This document shows, piece after piece, positions 34,643 to 47,830 of a stretch of 64,000 nucleotides of DNA (position 1 is the stretch's first letter; every line of letters begins with the position of its first letter). The notes under the pieces are model-generated. The model made no database searches. It was given only the letters and a program-made list of their open reading frames with translations, and was not told the origin of the DNA. The position numbers and the translations under genes are program-made. The DNA is from Plantago elongata (Eukaryota; Streptophyta; Magnoliopsida; Lamiales; Plantaginaceae), in assembly GCA_036897095.1 (NCBI GenBank), contig JAYMSP010000223.1, positions 1 to 64,000 of the forward strand, read 5' to 3'.

Positions 34643-37600
34643 TCACAATTTAAATGGTGGTCTAGCACCTGCATAATATGGCAAAATGTGTTATTCTCCC
34701 GGGCAAAGCAGAAGTTCATTTTTCGCACGATTCACGAGTCTATTTGCATTTAGAAAGAGATGTCGACAAGAGAGCTAGCTACCTGGGGTTGGCATCGGTG
34801 GCGGTGGAGGCATTGGTGGGGTGATTACAGGCCTGAAATATGGCTGTTTAATTTCAACTACTACTGCATCAGCAGTCAAAAATGTCTTGGCAACTGATGC
34901 TGCATGTTCTAAACAACATCTCACAACCTGCCATGCAGAAAACCTTGTCAAAGCTAACTCTCAGTAGCAGATACCCTATAGTGATGGTTTTCTCAACTAT
35001 CACAAACAGCTAGAACTAATTAATGGTATAAATCCAGTTTGAGTGATGCTTACCTTTGTAGGATCAATAATACCAGCAGCCATCAAGTCCTCATACGTGT
35101 TTGTTGCAGCATTATACCCAAATTTGACGTCATCGGATGCCAGAATCTGAACACAGTGGAATATATAACTATCTAGAAGCACCTAGGAGGGTCATTTATG
35201 TTTTCTTAGTTGCAAGAGAAAATAGTTTCATATATTCAGGAAACCTTTTGTATGACGGAGTTCCCATTTGCTCCAGCATTTTTGGCAATCTGCCTTGTAG
35301 GATAAGCCAAGGCTCTTTTCAGAATATCTGCTCCAATCTGCAGATATATTTGTGTTATGGTGATTTCAGAAATATAAATTGATTAGACTAGCAACAGGTG
35401 AAGTGAAATGCATACTTTTTGCTCATCATTGTCCAAAAGGTGTTTGACATGGTCAACCTTTGCAGACAGCCTAAGGAGACAACAACCTCCTCCGACTACT
35501 ACTCCTTCCTCTATTGCGGCCTGAAAACATGTGCAAACTCAGTACTGGCTCTGGCTTTATCCAAGCAGAGAACGGTTACTGGCTACCTTTGTTGCATTTA
35601 GGGCATCTTCAACTCTTAGTTGTTTATCCTTTAACTCGACCACCGTCTGTGCTCCCACCTAACATTTGATTGATGAAAACATATCAACATATGAGGTCCT
35701 TTTCTGATAATCTTGACAGGCCAAATGTTTTGTCAAGACTGTTTAGTTTACCTGAAGTAGAGCTATACCACCTGATAACCTGGCTATTCGCTCGTTCACA
35801 ATTTTCTTTTGAAATTTTTCCACCGTGTTCTGTTGCATGATGCCATATGATAAGTATTAATGAAGATTTCCATATGGTCGTTATAAAGTATAGACTTCAT
35901 GCACCTCAACAAGCCCTTGAAGCTGACGCACTCTCTCATTCACCAGCTCTTGGGTGCTTCCGTCTGTCACAATCAATGTGGAGTCCTTCGTTATCGTGAC
36001 CTTAGAAACAGAGCCCAACATTTCTTTGCATGCATCATCAAGAGTCAATCCCATGTCCTCTCTGATTACAGTTCCTGCAAGACCATGAGTATCAAAAAAT
36101 TATTACATACAAGTTCCAGACTCATATGAAACGTATTAGAACAATATAGTAAGGTATTGGTATTTTCCTGTCTTACAACCTCCAGTTAAGATGGCAATGT
36201 CATCCAGACAGTGGCTTTTACGCTCACCGAAAGCAGGAGCTTTGATAGCAACTGCCTTGAGTGCTCCCCTTAGCTTGTTTCGATACACTGGAGTCAGAGC
36301 TTCTTTCTCAATGCCTTCTGCAATTATCAGTATTGGGTACTTCTCTTTGACTGCATTATCCAAAATCTTAAACAACTCAGTTGGATGAACTATCTTTTTG
36401 TCAACCAATAGCACCTGCATCCGAAGTCAGATCCACTTTTTGAGCATATGAGAAAATGTGCAGATACTACATAAAAAGGAAAATTTTACACTCAGACCAT
36501 TGCACACTGGTTTTCAAGGATTATATAGACACTCTTTCATAGATGTAAATTCTTGTGGTAATGAGGGGAGTGACATGCATACTTTGCAATCATGATACTC
36601 CACTATCATCTTCTGGCGATCGGTGACAAAGTATTGAGATAAGTATCCACGGTCGAAATACATCCCCTTAACAATCTCTAGATTTGTTTCGGCATAATTG
36701 CCTTTCTCAATAGTGACCACGCCCGTTCGTCCCACTTGTCGAAGAGCGTCAGAAATCAAATTTCCTATCACGTAGTCATTTCCGGCACTAACAGCAGCCA
36801 CATCTGCAAGTTCATGGTCCTCAACCTAAAATATCAGATATGTATTGCATGAGAATTTATAAGGGAATTCATTACCCAAAGTCCGAAACTCTCTTTCTCT
36901 TTTTTGAGACCAAAGAAATTAGAACTAATCCTCGATACCTGTTTGGACATCAATCTAAGTTCAGAAACTAGAGCCATGGCAGTCTTCTCAATTCCTCGTG
37001 ACACTTGAACTGGGTTCAGACCTGCTGCGATGACCTACAGCGATCATTCATGCTCAAGCTCTTAGGTATCAGTATTGCCACTAGGAGAGTTGAATTGGTA
37101 GATGGCACCTCAAAAGGTACAGCAGCAGAATACCTTTACTCCTTCTGCAATGAGACCCTGAGCGAGGATTATCGATGTGGTGCAACCATCGCCAGCGAGA
37201 TCATTAGTTTTAGCTCCAGCTTGCCTCACCAATTTCACCCCAACCATTTCCACAGGATCTTCCAGTTCAATCTTTACTAGTAAGCATAATAAAATGGGTA
37301 CATAAAACAGGGCAGAAAGGAAATCAAATTTATAACCAGTTATACTGTCATTGTGCAACTGAAAGCTGAAGGATCCTTTCAAGTTCCCATTTTTGTGGTA
37401 TAATTATTAATTAGCAAAAGGAGAATCGAGCTCTATTCTTGGTTCTCCTTTTGTGGTGTGATGAACACAACGAGAACCAAGTGCCTTCTAGTTCAGCTTC
37501 TAACTGCATCATTTCATTAGGTAATGCAGTTGGTAATGCAACCTTAATGTTTCAATTGCTCCATTCAGGTTCTCTTTTCCAAACTTATTGTGCTCCAGCA

Positions 37601-38533
37601 CTCTATGTGGCTTCCGAAAGCAAATAATCCCATCAACCTAGACGGCTACACATAGCAAAATCTCCAGTTGAACATTCAATTGAAATTGAATTCCAACACT
37701 ATACTCCATCTACACTTGGGCCATATTTGTTTTAGTATGTCATATATACTAGCAACATAATCCGAAACTCAACGCATAACTTGCTTAACCTCTCCTAGTA
37801 AGGCCTTAATGGCACAACCTAAATATGGCCTTAAACATATTCCATTGTTATCATAGTGGTCAGCCGCACTTATCCATGCTCATGTTGGATACTTGGACCT
37901 GATAAAACCAACCTAGACGACTAGACGTGATGGTATGTCTAAAGTAAGTCCCACATGCCTCAAGCATTCAATATTGGGCAAACACCATGTTAGTCAGTAC
38001 ATCTCTAATATCCAACAAAACAATAAGAAAGTGAAAGCTAACCAAACAGGACTAGATAGCAGCAAAACCTACCTGTTTGAGCACAGTTTCACCATCATTA
38101 ACAATCTTGGGAGGTCCATACTTGTTCTGCAACACCACATTCCTTCCCTTTGGACCCATTGTCACCCCAATTAACTCCGCAACTTTATTCACCCCTGCCT
38201 GCACCAAGAAAACAGTAACCCACAAAATTTTACCCAAGAAAATGGTGCAATTTGCAGTAAAAAGTGGTAAAGAATCGATTTTTATTTTACCAGAAGCTTC
38301 TTAGTGGCTGAACCGTCGACATGGTTGAAGTACAGTTCCTTGGCCACAGCTCTAACTTTCAAACTGGGCAATGATGATTTGTTGGTAGTTGAGGTTTTTG
38401 GTGGGGTTTGATAGATGGCAATTGTGGGTATTGTCTTGAAAGAATAACAACCCATTGGCATTGTTTCAGTGGTGTGTTGGTTAACAAGGAAATGGATGAA
38501 AATATCCAGAGACATGGTTAAATATCCTGCCAT
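34643..38533 (-). CDS. CPN60B4: Plastid chaperonin 60 subunit beta (beta4 type)
   Basis: Subunit of the plastid Cpn60 folding chamber. In Arabidopsis the beta4 form is needed to fold NdhH of the plastid NDH complex. Predicted 620 residues from 14 exons: 38291-38533, 38073-38198, 37134-37271, 36939-37034, 36583-36825, 36180-36414, 35905-36074, 35752-35829, 35587-35658, 35416-35520, 35245-35337, 35054-35146, 34783-34927, 34643-34668; phases all join. A transit-like N terminus leads to AKELYFNH. The GroEL core shows [35 protein letters not shown] (nucleotide site), [22 protein letters not shown] and [11 protein letters not shown]. The C-terminal end ([20 protein letters not shown] and more prolines) differs from the Gly-rich tail of beta1-3 and resembles beta4. 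The last exon is tiny (26 bases); without that splice the protein would end PTPGS. Of the in-frame starts, MPMGCYSF would give the most ordinary transit peptide. Confidence 0.93.
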
Positions 38534-38539
38534 GAACGG

Positions 38540-39950
38540 CTAATGAACGAGTGACAGACCAATTACCAATTGGATAAAACTCTTGGTAAGATGATGATCT
38601 GTGCTTCTTTCATTTGTTTACTAATAGGTAACTGCGGATACAATTTTGATGACATTGACAAGTTCAATTTAAGTATTTCATTATCAATAACTATTTATAA
38701 CACGGACCGTGCCACTCATACAGAGAAAATTTCAAATGTCAAAAGGAAACATGAAAATTTGGTCAATCACAATACGTCGTGGACTTTATCTCGCTCACAC
38801 CTATCAAATTCTTCTTTGTCGAATTTTACATTTTTGGGATTTTCATCATTTTTGACACAATCTACCATGAGTTCAATTAAGACGCTCCATTTAATTACAA
38901 AAACAAGCATACTTGTTAAATTAATGTACAACTCTAAAAATTAAATAGATTAAAAATTAGTTTTTTTTTTTACTTACAAATCTTCTGAGAATTTATGTCA
39001 CATAGTAATTGGTTGTTGAGATTTTCTGTGTCATTCTATTTTAGAGCGTGAATTCTGAAATTGGTGGATATGAGATATCCAGAGTCCAGTCTCTCCAGAC
39101 CTATATGTAATATGATCATGAAAGAAAAGATTAAAATGGCATCCTAAATCGTGAAAACTACAATTATGAGTTTCAAATACACAACATATGCATCAAACTA
39201 TTAAAGGCGAACTGCAAAGTATAAGTTAATTCGTAAATTTTCGTTCCTAAATAAATTACTCTATATTATTTTGTCATTTCTTAAACCAATTAAAATATAA
39301 TAAATCTCAAATCAAACGTTTACATGAGTATGAGAAACTTCGTCTATGATATAATTACTACTTCAAATTCATACTTACTAAACCCAAAATACGCTCTTCA
39401 TCTCTTCTTCCACTTTCTCGTCCGACCACATTGAGATACCCAATGCAAAAGACTCTAATTAATAAATGATGGTAGAATATCATTTCCGAGTTATATTTAT
39501 ACAAGTATCAAATCCGCACTCAATCCGTATATACATCCCGACTCCCAAGTTTTGACATATCCCTACACATTTTGAGTTTCTTAGCTAGCATGCTAGAGTC
39601 CACACTCAAGGGTTGCTCTGAGTGTGGATTGTATGATTGCGCCCGCTAGACCATGTTTTTCCGCATATTTGGTAGGTTAAATATACTACTCGATCCTATA
39701 TAGTAACATCCAGCTGCATGCCCTAACAAAAAAAAATATGTGAAAAAAAGAGTGAGGTGGGTGGAACAATGAATTATTCATTTGAAATGTAAGCCACTGA
39801 TGGTATGATCTTGAATTATATGATCCATATAATGATCACAAGCATCTCCACCACACTTTGTCTATGTATATGTAGTATATATATCCATCCGCAACACACC
39901 AACACTGTTCATGGACTTGGACCGTTCTTCTTTGGGTCCTGGTTTAGTGA
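38540..39950. other. AT-rich spacer
   Basis: The CPN60B4 promoter is at the left. A small perfect hairpin (TCCACACTCA at 39599-39608, TGAGTGTGGA at 39619-39628) and a palindrome CTAGCATGCTAG just before it are visible. A TATA-like run TATATATAT at 39876-39884 lies about 70 bases before the foldback listed next. No protein gene is recognised. Confidence 0.5.
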
Positions 39951-39952
39951 GT

Positions 39953-40193
39953 TGTTGTACAAATTATTCCTCGAGTACTTTCAACTTTCAATTATGGATA
40001 TATATATATATGGTGATGGTGGTGATACTAACTCTTGCTTCTGTCATCCCACATTCGTTTCAAATCTAATTTTTTTGGATATTTTATTAAGGTTGGATTT
40101 GATATGAATGGGATGACAGAAGCAAGAGTTAGCTAGTAATTGATCACCATATCCATAACACACGGTTGAAAGTAACTGGAGAAATTTGTAAAC
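39953..40193 (+). ncRNA. Long imperfect foldback, candidate MIRNA precursor
   Basis: The sequence folds back on itself over about 100 nt per arm. A 24-bp block at 40028-40051 is perfectly complementary to 40109-40132 (core CTTGCTTCTGTCATCCCA against TGGGATGACAGAAGCAAG). The pairing continues inward (TTTCAAATCTAA with TTGGATTTGA) and outward (ATGGTGAT with ATCACCAT, TTATGGATAT with ATATCCATAA, ACTTTCAAC with GTTGAAAGT, ACAAATT with AATTTGT). The loop is about 30 nt. Such a long, partly mismatched stem with a perfect 24-nt segment is what a young plant MIRNA gene or a small-RNA-producing inverted repeat looks like. It matches no conserved miRNA I can recall. A TATA-like sequence at 39876 suits plus-strand transcription, but both strands fold. 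It could also be a small inverted-repeat transposon. Confidence 0.45.
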
Positions 40194-40239
40194 ATTAATT
40201 TTGACAAAGACTGTGTTCTGAAAAGAATAACACAAAACT

Positions 40240-41087
40240 TAATGAATCTGAATTGAAACGAAATGGATAAATTTTTAGAAAGAAGAAAACATAACCATTT
40301 TCATTGTATAAACATGAAATTTGTTGTCAAATGTAACAACTAATAACTAATTAGTGTAGTATTATATAGTTGTAAAGTAGTCCTATCTTAAACTATATAA
40401 ACTTCAAATTGATCTCACAAGGTCTTTTTTAAGAGTAAAGCATTTTAATAACTAGAATATATTACGAAATGTGAATTTGAATGAATGAAAATATTACATA
40501 TAGTAAATAAAGTAAAATAAAGCATTTAAGATATGGAAATCGAGTTGATATTTTAATAAATAAGAAAAGTAAGAAGTTAAAACTGAAACGGATATGATAG
40601 TGTTTATAATTCAATGGACTTTAAATTTGATGTGAATGTGGTCTTGATTTACTATATCAAAACGTTACACCATTCACAATTAGTAATGTAGAAGGTGCTT
40701 TCTAGTTTCTATAGTGGAGAACGAACATTGATGATTTCTTTGGGTTAAGAAACTAGGGCAGAAAAAGTGAAAAATAATGATATTCTACAAAATTATTCAA
40801 GTGGAGTACATACTACTTTTCTTAATTATCCATAGCAAATTAACATTGTTTGGCATTAATTCCAACTTGTTCAAACTTGAAACAATACTGATCATCATCA
40901 TCGCGATGATGATGATGATGATACAATCAAAAAGAACCAAATGGAGATCGAGACACTTAATTATATCCTGCAGCTATATATACATGTCTCACTCACACGT
41001 GCATGTGACACGAGACATGATCAAACCTTAAACATAAAAGAAGCTTTAATTAAGACACTCAGTTAATCAGTCATGTAATGAGCTCAA
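40240..41087. other. AT-rich spacer
   Basis: It contains a (GAT)n microsatellite near 40903-40923 and the probable 3' untranslated region of the bZIP gene. Nothing else is recognised. Confidence 0.5.
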
Positions 41088-41642
41088 TCAAGCACTACTA
41101 GACAAGCTCGAAGATTGTGCCCTGAAATAATCAGCTGCATTAGGAATATGATCTTCAACGTCAGTGAAGAAGTTGCAAGAATCACTCATCTGTAGATCAA
41201 CCACCATTCGTCGAAGATCGCTGTTCTCCTCCTTAAGGCACGCATTCTCTTGTACGACCTTCTCATAGCTTTCGCTCACGTGGCTCAGCTTATCAATCAG
41301 ACTCTGGTTCTCTTTTTGAAACCGGGCGACTTGGGACCACAACTCGTCGAAATGTTTCTGCTTTCTCATCCTTGACCTACGGGCCGACTCCCTATTTGAA
41401 ATCATTCTCCTCTTCTTTCTCTCATCAACAATGTTCGGTTGGTGATCAGATATGTATGCATCATCCGAAGTTGAGCTATTGCTTATGCATGTAGCGTTTG
41501 GGGAAAAGTCTTGGACCGGGAGGGCGATTGGGTAGTTTTCGAGGAATGTGGTGGTGTAGGGGAGATTTGTGGGTAAGTTGGTCTGCATTACGTTTGTAAA
41601 GTTGAAAGTTGAGTAGTTTTCTTGAGTAGCCATGTAGTTCAT
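41088..41642 (-). CDS. bZIP8: Group-S bZIP transcription factor
   Basis: Intronless, 184 residues, typical of plant S-group bZIPs. The basic region is ERKKRRMISNRESARRSRMR, with the invariant Asn and Arg of N-x7-R, followed by KQKHFDELWSQV and a leucine zipper with heptads through LIDKLSHVSESYEKV, NACLKEENSDL and MVVDLQ. S-group factors bind ACGT-core sites, often as dimers with group-C bZIPs. The N terminus is rich in Asn and Thr, and the C terminus ends in a serine run (QSSSLSSSA). No sucrose-control upstream peptide, as in the S1 members, was recognised. The bZIP8 symbol rests on gene order next to PHYLLO and general likeness to the bZIP8/42/43 set. A methionine three codons in (MATQENY) is an alternative start. 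Confidence 0.9.
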   Translation of the reverse strand: MNYMATQENYSTFNFTNVMQTNLPTNLPYTTTFLENYPIALPVQDFSPNATCISNSSTSDDAYISDHQPNIVDERKKRRMISNRESARRSRMRKQKHFDELWSQVARFQKENQSLIDKLSHVSESYEKVVQENACLKEENSDLRRMVVDLQMSDSCNFFTDVEDHIPNAADYFRAQSSSLSSSA

Positions 41643-44600
41643 TTTGTTTGAGAGAAAGTTATGTTTTAGTATTGTGTTGCAAAGGTGTTTGAGTTTGAGG
41701 TGGTAGGATAATAAAATTGCATGAAGAATGAGGGGAATTTATAGATGATGGATTTATGAGTCCATTTTGAGATGAAAGATAAATAGATAGAGTGGGCAAT
41801 GATTGGTGCTTGGTTTTGTGTTTTCTCTTCGTGGTTAGTGTGATAATTGTATACTACTGTATGCCATTATACTATTCCAATACTGATAGGATCATGGGAT
41901 TAGTCTTTGGATATATAATCAAGTGCTCTAGGCGTCTGGTACTGAATATCATTTTGACCACGTCATGTATGCAATATTCTTTTTCAGCATAACTCATGAA
42001 TATAATCTCATTTTAGGTTATCCAAAATTAGCTAAAATATGATATGTTAGATGATAATTATTCATAAAATGATTTATAGCTAACAACTAACTATTTGATA
42101 GTTGACAATATGAGTGAACAATTATATGTATTTGATAGTCAATTCGAAGCTGATACATATCAACTTAGAGTTAATTGTTTAAATTTTATGTTTGATACTG
42201 AATTATAATTTTGATGGGATTTAATATACTACTCTAATTCTGAATTTTTAAGTTTTTTATATTGATATAAATAGTTAGTTTACTAGAATCAACAAAAAAG
42301 CCAAACATACTTTTTAAAACATTACTCATTATTTGAGCTCACACACTCAAACCCGGAAACCTAAACCACCAAGCTAAAACCTATATATTCATGATCTCAT
42401 ATTGGCATTGGAAAATTATCGAGAACTCTATCTTATTATTTTATACACTTATAAGTTACGACTACCTTTTCATATGTATAAATCGATCGTTCGTAGGACT
42501 AGCTAGAAGGTGTGATTATTAATTTCATATGATCACTAATAAAAATCTTGCATACTCTATTTAAAAGTGGAAAAGAGAAGGGAAACGACAACGTTATTTA
42601 CGAATTGTGCTCGATGACGAAATCTAGTCTGTGAACTAAAAGGATAGTTAGCCATTTTATTTAAGATGTAAAAGAAGAAGCAAGTCGATGACTCGAAGGG
42701 CATTTAGTCGATCTGGGAAAACAATTAAGGACCCACAAATAAATTTCGTGGTTCAAATCGTTTCTTTTGGGTACCTAAATTCTTGATGGTACGTATATTT
42801 GATTAGTATACTATATACTATAATAATACTATATCTTTTATATGGTTTATAATCCAATGCACTAAATTAAAGGTAGGTAGAAAAGTAAAGAGAGAGAGGT
42901 GTTTACAGCTTATGAATTGTTGTAGAGTAACAAACATGTCTTCTATCTCCTTCGTCATATCATAAAATAAATATATTTAAGAAAGACTGAAAAAAGACCG
43001 AAAGATGATCGCGATCATCTAGTTAACTATCACCAATTAATAATTCCTCCAAGTCTTCTTTCAATTCATTTATCATGCAAAAAGAAACACATAGAGTAGG
43101 ATTCATTTTCTAAAAGACTTCTTTTCTATTCATTTTCCTAAATGAAGCTTGGGATAAGATGTTCGCGAAATTAAAAATTAAAATAACGTGTGATTAGCTA
43201 TAAGCAATACAAATTTAATTGAAAATATATGCTATTATTATCTTAATGTGAGGGGTTTAATTGTAATAAAACTTTACCATACCACCATGGTGCATTGGCC
43301 AAGAGATTTAAGAGTCCGTCACCTTTACATTTTAGTGAGTTTCGAAAGTCCTCTCTAAATGGTAAAACTAGACATTTATACATTTTTTTTGCAATTTGAC
43401 TTTAAATGATTTTTCGTGGATCTTTTGACCCGAATTCATAAAAAACGGGTTAAGTAAAAACTAGACAATATAATCTAAAAACTAAATAATAGTGTAAATT
43501 TAATATCACGTAAAAATTAAATAATATATTGTAAAATCTAGACAATATAGATTTCACCGAATGAAATTTCTGTACGAGTGATAAAACTAAACAAGATCAT
43601 TTATAAAATATATAGTTACAAAACTAGAAAAATATGTTGTAAAAACTAACAATATGTATTAAAAATTAGACGGTTCAACATAAATGCACAATATAAAGAT
43701 ATAACATGAAAAAATGTACAAATATTGACAAAAATTAAAACACATATTATTTATATAAAAACTAGATAATATGTGTTAAAAATTAAAGGATCTCTCCGGA
43801 CTCCAGACTCTTCAAATGTAAGGGGGCTTCTATAGGAATTAGTATAGATTTAGAGCTATAGGGTGTGATTATTGAATACTAACGAATATTCACTTTTGAC
43901 ATGTAATTTCAGAGTAAAAAATAAACGTGATATTCTTGAAATGTTTGCTCAACTAGCTTGAGAATTGTGGCTCGTATGGCTTTGACATGGTAAAGTAACT
44001 CCAAGGTGGATTCATCCTCTCATTTCTCATGCATGGTGGCCAATAAACGCAAGTTGAAAGACTTTTGAGTGTTGCAGAGCTAGCTGGATGAAACAAAACA
44101 GCCTCAGCATTTGGCGATGCCCTTAACCATAGAGGCAACTTGTTCCACGCCTTAGCTTTTTAGGGTAAAAAATTCATCCATTTCTCATTGGAACCGAACA
44201 TGTATGTTTTGTTTTGTCCTTTATATTTCACAAACGACAACTTGATAATTAACTTCAACAAAAACTAGTACTTGAGGTTTTCACAGCCCGTGGTTTCTTC
44301 TTAGTCTTCCTTTCAATTGAGTAATTAACGTATGGTGTAACTTTTTACGATTCAATTGCCCGCTTGTTTAGCATAAATTTGAGCGCAATTATCCGTTTTA
44401 AAATTAAACTTTTTGTAAAAGAATACAATTTCAGTAGGAGGCAGTGTCACTCGAATTCTATTTCAAATAGTGTGATCTTAAATTATTAATTTAATTCTTT
44501 ATGAAAAAATGAAAGATTGGCTAGTCAACTAATTTTAAAAAAACATACGTATATGTAACTTTTGAAATAAGTTGATATTATATTAATCAGATGTATTTAT

Positions 44601-46480
44601 TGCAATCAAACTATATATTATACGTATTTTGTAAAAATTAAGTTGGAATCGACTAACAAGGTTCGGGATGTAAGGCACCGAACACACAAATAGCTAATTA
44701 GGCTATTCACCATTGTGGATGGGGAAAAGCAGTACTGGAGGTTAGTTGACATCCACAAATTATTTTACCTGTTATGCTTAAAAGTAACATTCTCTTTTTG
44801 TTAGTTGAAACGTGCCAATTCGAATTCTTCATGTTTTGAGTAATTGAAACATAATGAGTTTTGATCTCACATGTTCAGTCTTATAGTTACTGAATGTGGA
44901 TAACGAAGAAATTTGGTGTCTTTCCGAAATGTACACGGGCAGGGTGAGTGCCCTATTCAATTTTCGAAAAAACCCAATAATGTACATACACATTCGTACC
45001 TTTAAATGTTTCTAGACATATTGAAAATTTTCATATATATATATACGAATCAAATAAGTAAACGTGCAACATGTTATATATTTATTCGAGTTTATATCAA
45101 TCAAGAAATGTTATCTCGTTGTCAAACTATTATTTAATGATCATCTCGTACAAGTGTCCGATTGATTAATTGTTGTCGTCGGTAATGGTGGTGCGCTTTA
45201 GGGTGATTATTGGAGAATTATTATTAATCCTGTAATTGATCATTATATAAACAAAAACAAGCATGATTAGTGATGTATTGAATTCCTAATCCACTCGATG
45301 GATAACAAAGTTACATAATCTGGTGTTAAACAACGAAAATGTGATTATCTTTAACAAACACTTAGTGACAACGACTTGTACGATCGATGTTGATCACTTG
45401 TCTTTGCTAAGCCACTAATCAATATTCTAACATTCCAAGTGGTTAAAATGGAGCCACTCAATCGACTTCATTTTTAACTAGCGCGATCGATCTTGTTATC
45501 TTGACCCTAACTAAGTACGAAACTGTACCATTTGCAAAGTGTGGAAGTTAAAGTTAGAATGCCAATTACCCAATCATAAGTCGATACATGTTTCTTTTCA
45601 CATTTCCCATTTTCTCAAGTCTTTTCATCCAAGAGTTTTAAAACTTTGATTTGATGAAAGGTACGTATAATTGATTGTTGGGATTCCTTTCAACATCGTT
45701 TCGATATGGTAGGCAAATGGACATCTTATTGTACACGACTTTAAATTTTAATTAAGTCAAGAAATTTAAATTCATTAATAATGATTATAAATTATATTTC
45801 TTAAAATAATTAATAAAAAATTAGTTGTGAACTTGTGATATCTTAATTACTACTCGTTATGGTCCATGTGGAATGAAGAACTCTATTATTAGTATATTTA
45901 CATCTATTTATATTTTTAGGAGAAGTTAGATGATATGATAAAGTGTAAAAATTGACCAATTGCCAAAATTCTCCTAGTATTAGTAGAGATACTACTAGTA
46001 GTTGTTATATGTACAATCTTCAATACTTATTAACACTAATCAAATACTTGAAAGTAGTTACAAGAAGTCTCAAAATAAATAGTTGATAGTTTCTCCACAA
46101 AATACTAACCCCATTATTCACTCAAGAAACCTGTACAATAGTAGTGATTAAATTTCTTAAATTTAGAAAATTAATTCCTATTATTACACTTTTAAGTCTA
46201 ACTTGATGTTTTTAACTGTTATCAATACAAATGAAGAAGTCCATATCATCATGAAATTTAGATAAACTTTGTAATTTATCATTGAGAGTATACATGTAAC
46301 TTATCATCTATAGGCTGACTAATTTTTAATAATGAAGCATGTTTACTAGAGTATGTGAGGATTGTATTAAACTTTGTAATTTATCTTATTTATTCATTTT
46401 GTGCATAATAGTTTATGATATGAGTATGATGGTACCGCGTGTCAAGGATAACTAGTAGTTTATTAAGAAGAAATAGGATG
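41643..46480. other. Long AT-rich spacer, no gene recognised
   Basis: The first few hundred bases should include the bZIP promoter. The 43360-43790 stretch repeats AAAACTAGACAATAT-like and TGTTAAAAATTA-like motifs many times with drift. ORFs elsewhere are short and random-looking. Confidence 0.6.
43360..43790. repeat. Degenerate short-motif repeat
   Basis: Variants of AAAAACTAGACAATATA occur at about 43457, 43535, 43622 and 43748, separated by AT-rich filler. It could be the worn interior of a small element, but the ends were not resolved. Confidence 0.5.
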
Positions 46481-46930
46481 CATGAATCAATTCACTGAAC
46501 TCATCCATGGGGTAATTTTGAAAGTACATGTTGGCTCATCTTATCCAAGATTGAGGATTATTGCCAGAGAACTCTGGAAACTCAAGCCGATGGGATGTGT
46601 AAGTGAGTTGGTGTACCCCGTAGATTGAAGAGATGATGTAGTTGTGAAACGCTGCTGAGGAATCTTATATGTCTCATATCTCTTCTCTGTTGAAGTTTCC
46701 TCAGTCAGAGATTTCTCCTTTCGTCATCATTCTTTGTCCATGTGCGAGTTCATCAACAACTCGATCTACAGTTTAAGCTCTCCCATAGTAGTATCTATGG
46801 ACATCACCTTCTCAGAAACATTGTCCATTTTCTGATTAACAACGATAAACTCATTTTCATGCCTGACCTGAGTGTCAAATAAATCTTTCAAACATGTTTC
46901 CATCGCACTCTCAATCGAATCATATCCTGG
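46480..46930 (-). mobile_element. Possible decayed LTR-retrotransposon gag-leader fragment
   Basis: The minus-strand translation gives a charged coiled-coil-like stretch resembling the N-terminal region before gag in Ty3/gypsy elements. It is a broken, old fragment; no LTRs, integrase or reverse transcriptase were recognised nearby. The family call is tentative. Confidence 0.25.
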
Positions 46931-47569
46931 CTTAATGATATTAAAATGTTATGACCCAAGTAACCAATAACACAAATATTAATCGAAAAAGTACAATGAT
47001 AATGATAAATAATCTAGTATGAAGAATAACATGACGATTTGAATACGAATAAGCTCGGTTGATTAGAACAGAGTACATCCAATCAATTAAAAAACTCAAC
47101 ACAAATTCTCCAAATGCTTCCGATCACCAGAATAAGATGAGTAAAATAAATACTAGTACTTTGGTGAGTTATTTTGAGAAAGATGGGAGAGGAAAATACA
47201 TCTATCACCCAAATTGCCTCTCCAATGGAGCGATTATGCATATATGCAGAATGCATTCCGTCATTTCCGTGTGATCGACATACACGTGAGATAAGCTGAA
47301 TATTCTAACAGTATTTTGACCTGAGTAAAAGAATGAACAATAATAACAATTTAATAATAATAAATGCTGCAAACATGTAAGTAAAATGTGAGTTGATAAA
47401 TCGCACTCCCAAAGTCGCACCTCTAAACATCACATATATGTTAGGCAAATGGTCATCTTATTACATCTTAACAACCACTTTTTCTTTTTAATATATGCTA
47501 GTAATAGTTTATTATATGTACAATAGTTTATTAAGAACAAATGGTATATATCTTTATCATTTAATTATA

Positions 47570-47830
47570 GTAGGTATAAAATTACATAATTCAATTGAAG
47601 AATTTTAGAAAAGATAAATTAAAAATAAAACTTGGAAGGTCCCACAACATCTATAAAAAACTTGGAAGGTACAATAACTTCTCCTTCATAAATTAAGAAT
47701 TTTGAAAAAGAGAAATTAAGAATTTTGAAAAAGATAAATAAAAAAATACAACTTGGAAGGTACAATAACTTCTCCTTCTTCATTTATAGTATGTATAAAA
47801 TTGCATAATTAAATGGAAGAATTTCAAAAC
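47570..47830. repeat. Duplicated AT-rich segments
   Basis: TAGTAGGTATAAAATTACAT near 47570 recurs as TAGTATGTATAAAATTGCAT near 47787, and ACTTGGAAGGTACAATAACT occurs twice between them. The arrangement suggests one or two local duplications about 217 bp apart. Confidence 0.6.

Noticed and set aside
39584-39655. Hairpin followed by CTAG as a Helitron 3' end
   Set aside because: The spacing is longer than usual and the base after CTAG is A, not the expected T; no matching 5' end was found.
40109-40132. TGACAGAAG in the foldback as a miR156 family member
   Set aside because: Only the first nine bases agree with miR156; the rest and the arm placement do not.
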